A DNA stretch of 64,000 nucleotides, taken from assembly GCA_028023455.1 (NCBI GenBank), contig JAQFVV010006836.1, positions 1-64,000 of the forward strand, given 5' to 3'. The notes beneath the pieces are model-generated. The model was not told the DNA's origin. It did no database searches and was given only the letters and a program-made list of their open reading frames with translations. Shown piece after piece: positions 13,901 to 28,900 of this stretch. A program made the position numbers and the translations under genes. Each line of letters begins with the position of its first letter. Positions within the stretch are counted from its first letter, which is position 1. This stretch comes from Epiperipatus broadwayi. Lineage: Eukaryota; Onychophora; Udeonychophora; Euonychophora; Peripatidae.

Positions 13901-16900
13901 ATATTTCAGAATAAAAATAAACAAAAAAAAAAACAGAATAATTATTATTACTCTAATTTTTTAAATTTTAATTTACTTTTTTTGTCTATTTCTTTTGATT
14001 TGAATTAAAGAAGTTTTTAAATAAAATGAATTACGATTAAACATGAATCATTATTTCAGTCACAATCCTCTTCAATATGAATATCAATTTTCTTTTCTAA
14101 TTCAATTCTTATTTCTTTAAATTCATGACCATCTGGAGAATTTCCATTATTTTTCCCCCATAATTTTCATAACTTGAGGAACTTATTTCATTCTTTTTCA
14201 TTATTTGCAGGTTTTAAAAGGCTGTTTGTTTTTCTTTTTTGACTATAAGAATCTTCATCTAATGCTAAATTCCAAAGAAATCACTTTTTTTTTTTTATAT
14301 CATGCACAAAATCATGAATTTATTAAAAATCTGTTTAACCATCAAACCTTAACTGTTTTTATTTTCTCTCCCCCACCCCTTTTATTATTAAAAAATTAAG
14401 CTAAAATAATTTATACACTTTTTAAAAAAAATCTTAGATCTATTAATTTTAGGAGCACAGTGTTCCATTAAACATTGGTGTTAAAACTGGAAGAATACTC
14501 TCACCCTAACCACAAGATAGAGCTGCCATCTTATTCCCAAACTCAAATGTTATTATATGAGCCAATCTTGAAGTGAGTGTATAAATATATAAATCATTCA
14601 CTTTAAATCCATTTCTTATTTTTAATACTCCTCTTATTAGCACTTCTGAAGTATTAAAAGTGAATGACTTATATATTCATGCTCTCACATATTTAAGTTG
14701 GGAAATAAGACCACTTTTATTTCCTTAAAGTTTCTATCTTGTGGTTAGGCTGAGTTTTAACACCAATGTTTAATGGTGCTGGTGAGGAGGGTTGATTGTC
14801 TTCTATATAGTTATAATAACCTTATGGTATACAAAATCCATTAGAATCTAGGGGTTCCTAATATTTTTTCACTTGGATAAGTCTTGGCAATCCATTCCTA
14901 TAAATTGTATCTTTTACATTAGCAAATATATTTATAATAAATATAGCTGCTGATAATTCAAATTTATATTTTGTATTCTAATTAATATAGTTGGTGTTAT
15001 TTAAAATTTATATGTTGTAACTGTAAATAAATAGGTCAATAAGGGGATTAAAATTAACTTAAAATTCCATGAAAAAGAAAATATAGAGAAGACCCAAAAG
15101 AATGCAACTGCTCAAAGAACTGATTCAGGTGTCTGCTTAAATATACAATGGAATTAGAGAAACAATATTCAAATGTTGGCAAAGCATGAAATAGTGAAGT
15201 ATGTGATGGACATACAGTAAAACATGTGCAGTATAGTGATATATTTAAAACAATGTTTATCATGGAAAGATTTCCTATAATTAATCAAAATAATGAACAA
15301 AGCAAAAAAAATAGTTTTTGTCAAAGTTAAATATTGGAAAAAAAAACTGCTTTATCAAAATGTTCAACAAATTTCATAATTTTTAGCTTTTTTTAAAAAT
15401 GAATGATGTTAACATTCATCCTTATTTTCATTAACAATCAATGAGAGACATAAGAAAAATGCGAACTGCCCTTATAACATGTTTTGATTAAACCAGTCTC
15501 TTACAGTGATTGTTTATGGAAGCAAGATTCATTGTTACTATTATTAATTGAATGATATATCTGTTTAAGGAGGGTGCATAAAATACATTAAGATTATGCT
15601 TTCAAATAATTTGTAAGTTATATATTTCATTTTTTAAGAATAAATTTTAATGTCTCGAATGGCTAATCTTTGGGAATAATCAGGCAATTACATTAATACT
15701 TGAATTAGTAGTACTTTTTGATTTATATCTTGTCTTACACTGATGAAATGTTTCTTTTTCCCATCATCATTCAATTTTGTTTGTGTACAACTTGATGTCA
15801 TTAAACATCCTTAGGGGTATATGAAGGTAGGCAATCACTATACTAGATAATACCTGTGTATATAGACTCAGTAAAAGTATATTGCAATTTTATTGGGGAA
15901 AAAAAAAATTGAAATAAACACATTGTTTCACATGTATAGTTTGAAGTCCCCCCCCCCAATTTAAAAACTGTTGAGATTAAAATAAAAATCGGACGCAGTT
16001 TTCAATGAATAAAAAGTTGAAGAAAAGAAATGAATAAGTGACAGCAATTTAGAGTCAAATGTCACGTATATTATAAAACCCAAAATGGCTAAAAATTAAG
16101 AAGAAAAATCAATATTTTAAAATATTAAAATTACCGTTTAAAATGCAGTATTTTGTAAAAGTTTACTGTTTTCAGATTAAAAATAGGAAGGCTGTAATTA
16201 ACAATTAATAAAAAAAGATGGCAGTAGGCAGGAAAGTTAATAGATAATTTTCAAAAACATGTCAGATAAAGAGTTATCAGGATCTGTTCGTGCCAAAAGT
16301 AGACTGCCAATAATAAGTTGAATGAAAACACGGGTCTCAGAGAAAGATCATCATCACCAACAGAATTAGTGCTAGATCAATCCGAAGAACCATTGATAAG
16401 AAAAGCATAAGACAATAAATAGGGAAATAGATATTTCTTAAAGAGATTCAACAAATATATTGTTTGGAAGTATCAAGACAATTACTAAGTGGATTAGCCA
16501 TCATTAGTTCTGCATAGTGAACATTAAAAAGAAGGAACCTATAATTGCTAAAGAATGAAGAAACAAATTATTAAAATGGAATATCTTCAAATGTCTGGCT
16601 AAAAAGGAAACAGCTTTTCTCTCTCCTCTGTCACCTGGTTTAGCAATGGAACTAAGATGAACACAAAGTCTGTGAACTGACTGTCAACTCATTTAGCACT
16701 CGGAAAATCCCTTATTAATTGGAAGATTTACGGAGAACCATTAACAGATGAAGATTAAAACAGCAAAAATTCTATATACGTATTCCCACTCAGTGCAAGC
16801 CAAAGTAATCAATGAATGCCAGAATGTTTGTGCATAAAATACCCATCTAGTGCTCACTCATCCAACATCCCCAGACTAGTTTCTGGCTTGTGGCCTTCAT

Positions 16901-19900
16901 CAGTGAGGAACCTTGAATCTGAGAGCACTGCACCTATATCTTAGGATCTAATGCAACCCTCCAGCAGCAACCTTAGCATTAGATCGTAAGATCTAGGTGC
17001 AGTGCTCTCAGATCCAAGGCTTCTCATTGATGAAGGCCACAAGCCAGAAACTAGTCTGGGATGTAGGATGAGTAGGCACTAGATGGGGATTTTATGCACA
17101 AGCCTTCTGGCATCCATTGATTACTCTGGCTTGCATTGAGTGGCAATATGTATAGAGTTTTGCCTGTTTTAATAATAGTTAAGTGTAAGCATAAGAAATG
17201 GTGATCATGTGATGTTTATTGGCTTAAAACCAATCCTACCTAATAGGATAGTCATGGCTATGGTTATTAAAGAACCAAAGACACCAAAATGTATGGGTAC
17301 TGAACTGAGTTCAGATCTATATGATTATATAAGCTAATGATCTTGGATTGAAAATATTATAGTGTTTTCAATTTAAGTCTCAGAGTTTTGTAGTTAAGTA
17401 GAGATAAAAGATGGCTGCTGGAGGGTTGCATTAGATCCTAAGATCTAGGTGCAGTACTCTCAGATCCATTGCTCCTCACTGATGAAGGCCACAAGCCAAA
17501 AACTAGTCTGGGGATGTTGGATGAGTAGACACTAGATGAGGATTTCATGCACAAGCCTTCTGGCATCATTGATTACTCTGGTTTGCAATAAGTGGCAATA
17601 CGTATAGAGACTTTTGCCTGTTTTAATAACAGTTAAGACCAAGCATAAGAAATGGTGATCATGTGATGTTTATTGGCTTAAAACCAATCCTGTCTAATAG
17701 ATGAAGATTCAGGTAAGGAAATTTATATGCATTTATAATACTTGAAAATATTTTGTAAAATGTATTTATTAAGATAATTTATAAAATAATGAAATGCTAC
17801 TTTCTGGATTGATTGCTTATAAAATAATACAAAATGGAAATATATTTCTTCTAAATGACTAATTTCTAAATGGAGCGTACTGGAGTAGTAGGAGAATACG
17901 AGTGTTATTAAAAGATAAACTGAAGATGCCAATTTCTGATTGTAAAGTGACATTTATTATTTTACAAAATATTGTGATAAAGTGATTTAAATATGAATCC
18001 ACATACACATAAATTAAATAAATGTTTATATAAGTGAATTAAGAAATTATAGAATAAAAATTGATATATTATATACATGAATAATAATGAATATGCACCC
18101 ATAAACCTGAATACATAATAGATGTGAATTAAGAAGTTATAAAGTAAATAATTCTAGATAAGTGGTTCAAACCCACATCTGGATAATATGTTAAATAAAA
18201 ATAAAAAACTCCAAATAAACGACTCAAAACCACATTTATATAATGTGTAAAATGAAATATTCTAAATAAGTGGTGCAAACCTGCATCTGTATAATATATT
18301 TATTATTGTATTAAAGAATAATAAAGTTAAAATAAAAATACTGATATTTAATTGAAAGAATTCATAAAAGCTGGCATGAAAATATTTGCATCTAATTTTT
18401 TTAAAAGACATTTGTGTCTGAAAGCACAAGTATTTGCACCTGTACTACAATTTATAGCTTTAGCTAAATAATATTGAGATTTTAGTACATGGTAAAAACA
18501 ACAATTGGAATGTGATAATGCAAATGCACAGTCACTGCAACTATCATCATCATCATCAACCATTATCAACCCACTACAGGATGAAGGTCTCTCCAAGTTC
18601 AATACATCTTCTCCGATCTTTAGCTTCTCTTCTCCACATCACGCTGCACACTTTCTTATTTCATCCATCCATCTCACATGTGGTTTCTTTCTGGGTCTTT
18701 TACAATCTCTTGAAATCCAGTTTAAGATTTCAATTGTCCATCTATTATCATCTCTTCTAGCAATATGTCCATCCAACTTCATTTCAGTCTTTTAATTTTT
18801 TTCAATGAGGTCAGTAACACCTGTTTGTTCTCTTACCCATATATTGCATTTTCGATCTCTTCTTGTTAATCCCATCATGCATCTCTCCATACTTCTTTGA
18901 GTGGTTTGAAGTCACTGTATTGCTCTTCTATTAAGTGTCCAAGTCTCAGATCCATAAGTAAGAACTGGTAAAACACATTTATTAAAAATCTTCCTTTTCA
19001 AACACATAGGCATATACCCATCATATAAATTATATTCTTTTGAAATATTTTTGGTATTATTTCATTATGATTTATGTAATTGTGTCTAATATTATAAATT
19101 GCCAAAGTTTTGATAGTGGAATTAAGAAACAATATTGCATCTGTATTATATCTTTATCATTTCAAGCTTTAATGCAGTTTCTTTCTCTCTATATGGTTTG
19201 TAAACTTTAAGAATTGTTCTGTGAAGAATAAACAAATGCTTAAATTAGTAGCATAATATATAATACTAGTAAAACATTCACTTTTAAGATGGATAATAAA
19301 AAAAAAAAATTAGTTATGTTACATATCGTCTATGAAATTAGCTCAAACATTCCATTATTTGGAATGCCATTATTTTAACAGTCCATTGTATACAATTAAA
19401 ATAATCAGATCAATATAAATGTATATCAATTTCTTTATATATATGTTTAATATTTTATTCCATGGGAGACTAAGTAGATAATTGGGAATTCTGATCAAGA
19501 GCTAAAACTTGATGATCACTATTGGTGACAGTTTACAAATGATTACCAGGCCATTATTTATCTGTTTCATACCATGCCTATGACATAGGTTCAAATTTGA
19601 AGTGTGATAAATTTGACATTTTTTTTTAGACTCTCAGGTTTATTATAATTTTTCTTCCACAATAATTGGTTCATAATCAATTCAGCCAACCTTCCAAATA
19701 TTAGTTAGTAAATGAGTATCTAAATTTTTCTTACTTAAAAGCTGAAATAAGAATAAAAAATCACTCAAGCCTTTATTACCCAACAATAAGGATGCCTGTT
19801 AAACATGCCTTCTTCACCTTTTCCCTCTGAGAAGTTGTTAGAGAGGTATCTGAACTGAAATGGGTTGTTTAAAGGCAGTTTTATCTTTACCTAAATAAAC

Positions 19901-22900
19901 AAAGTAAAACACGTATTTTCATATTTATAATTAGAAAATGCTTACTTTTCCACCAGGAGCATTGAAACTTCCATTACGAGGTGCTTTTATTTCAGTAAAA
20001 TTGTGTTCGTATTTAGCGGATGGTGTAAATGGACTGTGGCAAGCAGGTGGGGACAGCATCATAAAAAACGGTCCTCTGTGAGGTTTGTGTTTTTCTAGGA
20101 AATGAAGAGCTTTTGTAGTCTATAAAAATAAATAATAAAAAATCTATATTAACAGTTAAAGTGTAAAATTTGAAAATAACTAAAAAATTAAAAAAAAATT
20201 ACATACAATGACATCAGTTAGATAATCTGCATCTGATTTATCCCCATGAACTTCAGCTTTTCCATTATTCGATAAGGTGTAATTATAATAAACTGAATTA
20301 CCAACCTAGATATAAAGTAAATTATAAAAAAAAATTGTAATTTACGGCTCTTAAATGCATATATCTCAAAAAATGAGATGATAAAAGTAAAACAAAGAAT
20401 TCAAATTGAGAAAAAATTAATACACTACTAAAATAAAAAAGCAATCGTTTCATTTTTTAATTGTCAGAAAGCAATATTAAAAACAGTTAAAATTTATATT
20501 AATGACAAATATCACATTTATTAATTAATTTTTAAAATATTATAGTGATATTAAAATATTAACCTAGATGAAATTAATCGATATGCTTAATATTGCAAAT
20601 TATTTTAAAAAAAATTTTATTCTTTATTAAAAAAAACCACTTTCAGCAGCAAATCATTACAAAATTAAGACTATTTTATTATCTAATAAAAAAAAAAATC
20701 AAGTTATCAAAAACGAAAATCAATTAATGTTGTAAACACGTTCCCATATATATGAAACAATCGTTTACATTTTTATTTTACTTTAGAATTTATTTCAAAA
20801 ATCTATTTATAACATAATACAAATCATAAGACTTTAATGATCTTAAAATAGATATTCACTATTAATCAATTCTTATTTTTCTTTGTTTTTAAAAAGAAAT
20901 GCTTCTAGTAACTCACTGAGTAAAGAGTGCAACGAAACCTCTTTTTTCCTACATTAATATCAAGGTCATTGCATAGATCAATATAGCTATTATTTTAGAT
21001 TTATGATTTCTGGTTTTTTGAGAAGTCAAAATATCATTCCATAAGATTTATAAGTAACTTGGTCAGATTATTACTACAGATGGAAGCATAAAGCATGAAA
21101 TTAATCATAGAATTAAACTTGGTTGGAATGCTTTCAGTAGAAATAATTTAATATTAAAAGGAAATATGCCTATGTCCTTGAAAAGAAAGGTTTTTAATAA
21201 ATGTGTTTTACCAGTTCTTACTTATGGATCCAAGAATTGGTCACTTAACAAAAGAGCAATGTAGAGACTTCAGACCACTCAATGAAGTAGAAAGAGATGC
21301 ATATTAGAAATAACAATAAGAGATCAAAAATGAAATATAAGGATGAGAGGACAATAGGTGTTATTGACATCATTGACAAATTAAGAGAGTGAAGTGGAGC
21401 TGGGCTGGACATATTGCTAAAAGTTATGATAATAGACAAACATTTGAAATCTTAAACTGGGATCCAAGAAACTGTAAAAGACCTAGGATCAAACCACATA
21501 TGACTGGATGGATGAAATAAGGTAATGTGCTGGGGTGATGTTGACAAGAGAGATTAGAGATGGATTAAACTTGGTGAGACATTCATCCTGCAGTGGATAA
21601 ATAATAGTTAAAAAAAAAAATGATTGCTATATCATAGTCTTAAAATCATATAAGTCTTTAACTGAATACTTTTTCTCCTACAACACTACCTCTGCATCTA
21701 ATATTTTTTTTTTGCCATTAGAGTCAGTGATTCATCTGACATAAAAACGAAATGCATTAAGTGAGTCCGTGTGAAGGCCTGACCTCTTAATATGCTTATT
21801 GTAAAACATCTATAAGAAATATTATCTTGAGTTGCAGTCTAAATGAATTGGCATGATATTTATTGGAAATTAAATAAATCTTAAGTTTAGATATTAGATA
21901 AGTGAAATCTTGCTTTGTTAAGGCTGACAAAATGTATGATTCATTCACGGCTTAAAGTTTTCATCATGCAAAACACATGAATACCAATTTAACTTTTTAA
22001 CTCTTGCTTCAACAATCTTCCTATATTATTGTGATTTATCACTATAGTGCAAAACTATGAATAGATAATAAAATGCACAGATTGCAATAATTTAAAATGA
22101 TCAGTTAGCATATGTAATGTTCTGATATTTTGCGATAATATTATTTCCACACTTAATTCTAACGCTTCGACAATTCAATTTATTTCCTTACTGTAGCTAG
22201 TCCTTTCGACATGCAATGTAATGACTGAAGATTGGTTTGTTAGTAAAAGGATTGTTAAAAGTTTGACATCAAAATCAAGTGTGTACTTATAATATTAATA
22301 TCTACAAATATTAATTTGTAGGATATTTCACGATGCATTGATTGGCACAACAGCATTCTGATTGATCAAATTCATAGCTTTCAATCAACATTTGTAATCT
22401 CTTAGTAAAAAGGAAAGTATGTTATCCATATATATTCATCTATAGGTCAAATGAACTTTCGTTCTCTTAAGAAACCTACCCAATATGTTTATCTTAAACA
22501 AACATTTAGGATTGTCTATTTTACATTACTGCTGGTGTAATGGCACCAATAATCCCTTGCTTTGCAATAAAACCCTCTTAGAAATCAAAATAAAATATTC
22601 ATAATTATCATTCATCATCATCATCATCAACCATTATCAATCCACTGCAGGATGAAGGTCTCTCCAAGTTTAATCCATCTTCTCCGATCTTTAGCTTCTC
22701 TTCTCCACAACACCCCTGTACATTTTCTTATTTCATCCATCCATCTTACATGTGGTCTCTTTCTGGGTCTTTTACAATCTCTTGGAATCCAGTTTAAAAT
22801 TTCAATTGTCCATCTATTACCATCTCTTCTAGCATTAAACTCTATTAAATCTATTTTCTCAAGTTGTTTTAAAAAAGTCGATTGGAATAGCTCAGAATTA

Positions 22901-25900
22901 TATTGCTTATTTTACCAGTGTTTCACAGTTTCTTTTCAATCAACAATCACCCAAGCTTTAGTTTATCATATTTCCAAATAGTTCTCAGTATGTCGGTTTA
23001 ACAGTTAATAAGAATGCACTCTATGGTTTAACCCAGTAATACAATGATGGATTTGAGGGTTAGATTCCTGGAATGAAGCTCAAGCTTCTCCTTCTGGTGC
23101 TCTGAAATCATGACTTACTGAACAATAAACTTATCCAATTAAAAATACAGATTTAATCTAAGATTGTTATAGAAATCAGACGAAGAACTAATATAATTAA
23201 TAATAATTTTAGCAAATAATTTAGTTCAAAACAATTACTGAAATGAACAAATTATTAAGGTTATATTCTTTAAAATAAGAGAATGATTAGTAAACATTTG
23301 TAGTATAATTTATGTTCTAACTTTAAAGTAATATATACTGAGACAGAAGCTTTGCTATGTCTCAAATATATATGTACACAAATAGGTGGGTTCAGCTAAA
23401 ATTCTACTTTCAAATTAACTTAGAAAGTTTTGTAAATTTTTAAACGTGTGATATAAAAGCGCACTTGTATGTATATAAACACACAAACATGAACTTGGAA
23501 AATATTCTGTTATTTATTAAAAGTAATGTAATATTTTTAAGAAAAGTGAACTTTGTAAATAAATTTTAACTTTTATATAAGATTATTTTTAATGCTATAC
23601 AACAATGTTTAATCTACAAAAAAGTTCTAATTGGTTGTGATAAAAAAATCTAAAGTTAAGCATTGTCTAGATAAGTCATGTAATCAAATTAATCTAGTGT
23701 GCTGGGACTTTTCACTCTGCTAGTCAAGCTGCACTCATTGCCAGCTAATTCATCAAAATTATTAATACTCTGCAAACAGTTCATGATAAGCAGCCTGCAG
23801 TTATAAAATAAGCATACAAATTATTCCTGGTGACGTTCTCCAAAATATGCATGGCTAGGCAGTTTAACAAGATAAACTCCATGCTCTAAGCCTAATTTCA
23901 TCTGCCAGCATGTCTTAAATTGATCAACTCATAAAAAGCTGATCTTCTGAAATGCCAACCTACATGGAAGCCTTTCTCAACTATCTGACAATAAGATACA
24001 ATTACAATACGGAGAAGAGTAGCTACTCATATGATGAATTCACAGAAAGTAAAAGTGACACACTAATGGACATTAACAGTAATATAAACTTTCATATACC
24101 TTAAATAAGCCAGGTGTGATTAGAATTGTTTTCGTTACATATATGTGCATTTTAACAGTAATCTTAGATTTAAATGTACTATTTTTTTATTTATGTATAT
24201 ACTATTTTATAATGTTAATGTCATTTTTGAATGTTTTACTATTTTTATTAGAGTATGGATTAAATTAGAATTTATTATGTTTTAAAAAATAATTATTGAA
24301 GAAATTCTTTTCTTTTGTTGAGAGTTTTGACAGATATTAATGAAGTCTTAATTTTGAATGAGTTGATTATTATTGGATCCTCTCTCCCTCTCCTAAAATA
24401 TTTAAAATATAAGTAATTTTCTTTTGTAAAGAAAAGCAAGTCTGAAGTTTAAAAGCAGACGGTAAAACTTTTTAAATAACATTCATAAAGTTTAAAATTA
24501 ACCTTTTCTTTTAAATAGTTAATCAGTTTATTTATATATATGTGTGTAATATAACTTTAGATTAGTTAAGATATTTTCATGTTTATGTATAACATGCTAT
24601 TATCAAAAAAAAAAAAATCAAATTTCAAATCAAAACTTGTTCGTAATGTTGTCGTTCCAACGTAATACATAAAAAACAATAATACAATAAAAAATTATTT
24701 GATCAGACAATCTTTATAATAATATTATATTTAATTTAAACCAACCCAAATTTCACCCTTATATTAGAGCCTTATCAAGATGCAAATACACTTAAAAATT
24801 ACATTACGATTCTTTTCTTCTACAGCAACTCCATCTACAGGCTATAACTTACATTTCAACTTTAAACATAAAGCAAATATTCTATTTATATTTCACTACA
24901 TATATAAAAACAATATTTAATATCAACATATAAACCCGATCCAAATTATAATCACACACTTATATTCTATAATCCTACATTTATATTACAATATTAATGC
25001 AATCCAAATTAAATTTTCCAGCTATCCAACAATACCCATTTTCCAGCCAATCTTACAGAACCTTTAACCATATTCATACACCTTTCAAAATTTCTCTTGT
25101 ATATATAAAGTTTCATAACATCCTTTCATTATATTTCTTTACATACTTAATCACCTGAATGTTTTTCTCATAATTCATTCTATGCCCAGTATTCAAAAAA
25201 TGTTCACAAATCCCTGATCTCGTGTCTTTTCTTTTAATTGCCTTATCATGCTCATTACTCCTTTCCAACAGTCTTCTCTGTCTGACCAATATATATCATA
25301 CTACAAAACTCACAAATAATCTTATAAACCAACCCTGCTTTACCATTCTCATTATTATCTTCAATATTACATATCCATTATCCTAATGTTCTACTACTTT
25401 TCCATCCTATTTTTATATTACCAGGTAATTCTTCTTTTATCAACTCTCTATATACTTTATCAAAATATGAAACTGAAATCCATCTATTATTTATATTTAA
25501 TCCCTTTTTACTATAATACGTTCATTTTTATTTCTAAAAAATTTACTTATATCTTTCCTGTTATATCCCATACTAATATAATCATTTTCAACTTCCAACT
25601 TTTGTATCAATGCTACATCCATGTCTAAAGTTAATCTGTCATTTTTTTCCCCAAATGCTTTTATTGCTGATATTTTTTGAGACCATGGTTGACATGAACT
25701 TGGATCTATTATACTTTTTTCTTTTTCCTTAATAAAATGCCTTATAATAATCTCACCTGACACATTCAGGTGATTAAGTATGTAATGTAATTTTAAGTGT
25801 AATTGCATCTTGATAAGGCTCTAATATAAGGGTGAAATCCGGGTTGGTGAAATTAAATATAATATTATTGATAAAGATTGTCTGATAAAATAATTTTTTA

Positions 25901-28900
25901 TTGTATTATTATTTTTTATATATTAACATGCTATTATATAAAAGTAATCATTTACTTGCATGTGTGGACATAAAATAAATCTGTATAAAGACCACTTTTA
26001 ATTTTCTTTTACTTTATGGTGTTAGCTATGTCTTTGCCTGGTTAATATTCTTTTGCATTACCTCTCGTCACCCAGTTCATCTATTGCTTTAATCAGTCTA
26101 TTTACTCTGGCGTGGCCTAGCTTTGGAATAACTACCAAGCTTGCTTTGTTTTATATTATTGCTATATATTGGCAAATTCTAAGAGCCTCTGATCCATCAA
26201 GTTTTGGTCAAACTCATATTCTTTTAAATTGGGTCCCAACGGCTGGAATTGCTGACCTCGTTATCTCCAATATTTAATAGCTCTGATTATTTTCCATATA
26301 ATTATCTCCATGGTATGGATCTGAACATACATGTCTTTATAATAAGTGCATATATGTATAGGCATTTGATGAGATAAATTGACCATTTTTCTTCCTTATT
26401 TTTAATAAAACTTATTCACACATATATAACTTAACATAAAAACCATTTTAAAAGATTATTTTAGTATTATATAATTAATTAAAAGGGAAGAACAATTTAA
26501 CTGTTAATGCTATCACTAAGTAAAGTACTCTATCAAGGCATCCATAGATGAAGTATTTATTAATTTCTTTTATTTTGTTTTAATCTTAATAAACTTTGTT
26601 ATTATTAAATTAATTTGGTTGAAGTTCATTTGCTGTTATCTGTCTTATCAATTGTTTAATAGTTACGAGTCTTATATTCTAAACTGAGCTAGTGTCAGGG
26701 GACAACAATTTATTTTATGTTAGGAACTGCTCATCATCATTAGTAAATATATGGTCACCCTAAATCAATTTTTTAGATGTGATGTGATGTACTGTGACTT
26801 CTCCTTATATGGAGTCAGGAATCTCTCAGCAACTATGCCCAGAAAAACCTGTTAGCCACTTTACCTTCCCTTTTCATTCTCCACCCTAAATTTTCCCATA
26901 TCCTGCTCCATCCTATTTCCACAACATAATCTTTGTCAACTCCATGGCCTTTACATCTAAATCCCCCTTATCTTTTCCTAAACCCAGCATAAACACCAAA
27001 AACCCAGTTTATGTATAATCACTTTATTTCTGTATAATCACTTTGTTTATATTTATTCTTCCCTAACTTCATTATTTGTATCTGTTCTGCTTTCAGGCAT
27101 TTACATTCAATTAACAGATGTCTAATATTTTCTATGCCTTCCCCACACAACCTTCAGACTAAATCACCCACATTTTTCCATTTGTGTGTATATTCCCTTA
27201 TTGCTAAAGATCCCATTCGAGCCTTAAACAGTAAACTACTTTCCTTGCTATTATCATAAATTAACTCACACCAAATATTCTGTTTAATTCTATATATATT
27301 TAAACTCTTTTTACTCTCCATACTAGTTCTCCAACTCTCCAACTCCCTATTCTTTATTAATGCATCTACTCTTCTATCCTATTCGCTACCACTATAACAC
27401 TCAACAATTCTCCTAACATAATCATCCCACCTTTTGTACAAGCATACTGACATAAATTCTTTAATCAAATCTTTTGCATACCACATTACCTTTCTCACCC
27501 ATCTTGTTGCCCAATTAAATATTATTTTAGCTATTCTTTTATTATCCATAAACTACAATATACTGAACATTTTCATTTTGCATCTCTCATATAAAAACTT
27601 GACCATCCCATTTCTCCTTGAAATGCCTCCTTTGCAGTCCATACATCTGCATCTAATGCATGTCTTTCTACTTCTCTTTGTACTTTTTCTAAGTAATCTA
27701 ATACCTCTTTCTTAACACATAATGCATCATTACCATATGTTAACCCTGCTACTGCCACTCCCTTCCATACAATTCTCTACATCATATTTATTAAATGAAA
27801 ACACTGTCAATTTCTTTATCAATATCTTTCTTTTCTTTGCTTCATTTATCAATTTTTTTCTCCCAATCATCAAAGCAATTTCTCTAATTACTTAAGACGA
27901 TTCCCAAATAGTTATATCTATTCACCACACTTAAGTTTATATCCCCCAATAAAAATTCTTTGTCTTCTCTTTCCCTAATATTAATCATCATTACTTTTGA
28001 TTTTTCTTCTCTAAATTTAATCCCCATCTCTTTACTGTGTTAGATGTGTTGTACTGTAGCTTCTCCTTAAGTGACCGATATTCATGAGAAAGGATAAGGG
28101 TGGCTGGTACAATATATTGCTGCTTTATCTTATAAATAAGCATCATTTTCTCATAATAGAGAATATTTAGTGAAGAATACAGACACAGTTTTCAACTGTT
28201 TTAATAAATTCAATTTTTCAATATTTTACTTATTAAATATCTAGGTTGTGCATAGCTGGCTACATTACGAAATCAGATGATAGTTATTAGGAATTGCAAT
28301 TATTTTCTCTAAAATATCTAGATATAAACTTTTGTATATAAAATATATATATATCAAAAATAATACACCTTAGACTTAAAACTGACCTTAATTATGAAAA
28401 AGGAGAAAGTATTTATCATATTTTAATATTAGGTTTATGCAAGATGACCATTTTAAATCTTGTGGTCAATCTTTCAGATATAAAATCTTCATTGCTTAAT
28501 TATTTAAACTTATCATATATTTCAATATAGGATAAAATAATTAAAGAAAGAAATAATATTATATACTGAATAAGAAAAAACAAAACACAAATAAAACAAA
28601 AATAAAATTGAAACTTAAAACATAAAGTCTTAATTGTTAAACTGAGATCAGTCATACTTGCTGCTGGATGAACTTTTTAAAAAAAAAAAATTAGCTTCTT
28701 GGTCTTAATTTTTTCAATAAATTTCAAAACAGCCCTATTCTATGACTATATAACTTTTTACTGTTTTTTTCGGTCGTACTATTTTTTATTAATTTGAAAC
28801 ATTATTCAAAATGGAAAATATTCTATCAACAAATAATGTTGGCAAAAAATATTCCACCTGACAATTTTCCAAAGAAGAAAACCAAAAACAAAATGACCCA

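Larger units (their letters stand above)
16757..17698. mobile_element. HHR-A insertion: inverted piece plus ~1.6 tandem units
   Basis: Flanked by an 11-bp duplication AGATGAAGATT (16746-16756, 17699-17709). The left part (16757 to about 16968) is antisense and is followed by sense sequence to the right end. Within the sense part the ribozyme recurs at 17027 and 17479, a 452-nt period. No ORF. The mix of tandem units, an inverted fragment and a short target duplication resembles Penelope-like elements and retrozymes. It lies in GNS intron 6. Confidence 0.8.

Noticed and set aside
16757-17698. tRNA-derived SINE
   Set aside because: No A and B box arrangement found at an end; tandem ribozyme units and an inverted piece do not fit a SINE.
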